A stretch of 50,031 nucleotides of DNA from NCBI GenBank assembly GCA_030587435.1, contig JAUQZC010000020.1, positions 1-50,031 of the forward strand, given 5' to 3'. Positions within the stretch are counted from its first letter, which is position 1. Each line of letters begins with the position of its first letter. Below the pieces are notes generated by a model. That model worked only from the letters and a program-made list of their open reading frames with translations, was not told where the DNA came from and made no database searches. This DNA comes from Candidatus Baldrarchaeota archaeon. GTDB taxonomy: Archaea > Asgardarchaeota > Baldrarchaeia > Baldrarchaeales > DXJG01. This document shows, piece by piece, positions 49,912 to 50,031 of this stretch. A program made the position numbers and the translations under genes.

Positions 49912-50031
49912 GGAATTTAAGATAAAAATCGATAAACAGGGAAGACTAGTAATTCCGAGTAGAGTACGTAAGGCTATGGGTATAAATGGTGAAAGTGAGG
50001 GAGTGTTGAGGGTAAGAGGTAGAACGATTAT
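49901..50031 (+). CDS. AbrB/SpoVT-type transcription regulator (partial, 5' end)
   Basis: The first 43 residues are visible: VEQTEFKIKIDKQGRLVIPSRVRKAMGI, the AbrB swapped-hairpin with RLVIPSRVRKA, then a short Gly/Ser loop and VLRVRGRTI. The gene runs off the window end. The GTG start follows GGTGAT by four bases. Whether it is an antitoxin or an independent repressor depends on the next gene, which is not in the window. Confidence 0.8.
   Translation, partial: MEQTEFKIKIDKQGRLVIPSRVRKAMGINGESEGVLRVRGRTI

Noticed and set aside
49851..49919. Plus-strand frame of 22 codons with two Cys
   Set aside because: It overlaps the promoter and start of the AbrB gene and has no ribosome site.
1..50031. 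CRISPR array, rRNA or replication origin
   Set aside because: No regularly spaced repeats, no rRNA-like segment and no Orc1/Cdc6 gene or origin-type repeats were seen.

Overview
The window is from an archaeal chromosome. TATA boxes of the TTTATAAG/TTTAAATA type precede many genes, starts are often TTG or GTG with GGAGG/GGTGA ribosome sites, and the gene content is archaeal: AlaX editing protein, TldD/TldE, tungstate ABC transporter, DUF5320, ADP-forming acyl-CoA synthetase, archaeal-type NikR and DtxR regulators, VapBC and HEPN-MNT modules. The base composition is AT-rich with AGA, AGG and ATA codons. An anaerobic thermophile of the Thermoproteota (possibly Bathyarchaeia) fits, but the window contains no rRNA or other lineage marker, so this is inference.

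Layout. 0-2.8 kb: two HEPN/nucleotidyltransferase pairs flank two SAM methyltransferases. 2.9-11 kb: the most distinctive block. It holds a DtxR-type metalloregulator, two DUF5320 proteins, a 63-residue protein that is about half aromatic, two NifX-like proteins, two MinD-like ATPases with inserted 2[4Fe-4S] ferredoxin domains, an Mrp/NBP35 ATPase interrupted by a 350-residue intein, two metallo-beta-lactamase proteins (one at 12 kb) and a DUF134 regulator. Near-identical palindromes (TTTTGTGyATATrCACAAAA) sit at the promoters of the regulator, a DUF5320 gene and the main operon, with a weaker copy before the first metallo-beta-lactamase gene. The block therefore looks like one metal-responsive regulon for Fe-S or metal-cofactor handling. 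11-16 kb: VapBC, a frameshifted DNA glycosylase, NikR and a membrane RCK protein. 16-31.9 kb: a KaiC-like operon, TldD/TldE, a longin-like/winged-helix protein, a HAD phosphatase, a doubly frameshifted M24 peptidase, Maf, an NRDE protein, AlaX and thymidylate kinase. 32-36.3 kb: the tungstate transporter WtpABC with an operator candidate, and a 3-hydroxyacyl-CoA dehydrogenase. 36.5-39 kb: an accessory island with an AbrB/PIN toxin-antitoxin pair, a TnpB-like nuclease coupled to a 51-residue AbrB protein, a divergent GC-rich structured RNA candidate, and a decayed M20 peptidase fragment. 39-50 kb: a membrane protein, an ADP-forming acyl-CoA synthetase alpha subunit, a stand-alone RAM domain next to a transporter-RAM fusion, a MaoC hydratase, MoaC, seryl-tRNA synthetase, a long coiled-coil protein with a TrmB-like end domain, class II HMG-CoA reductase, and the start of an AbrB gene.

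How the parts fit. Tungstate uptake (WtpABC) and MoaC point to tungsto/molybdopterin enzymes. NikR and the DtxR-type regulator point to nickel and iron control. The hydroxyacyl-CoA dehydrogenase, MaoC hydratase and ADP-forming synthetase point to acyl-CoA metabolism. Class II HMG-CoA reductase feeds isoprenoid lipid synthesis. The best candidates for something undescribed are the palindrome-linked DUF5320/Trp-rich/NifX/MinD/Mrp regulon and the TnpB-AbrB unit with its divergent RNA. Two genes carry single-base frameshifts that restore good family matches when corrected. This could be real decay or base-calling error.
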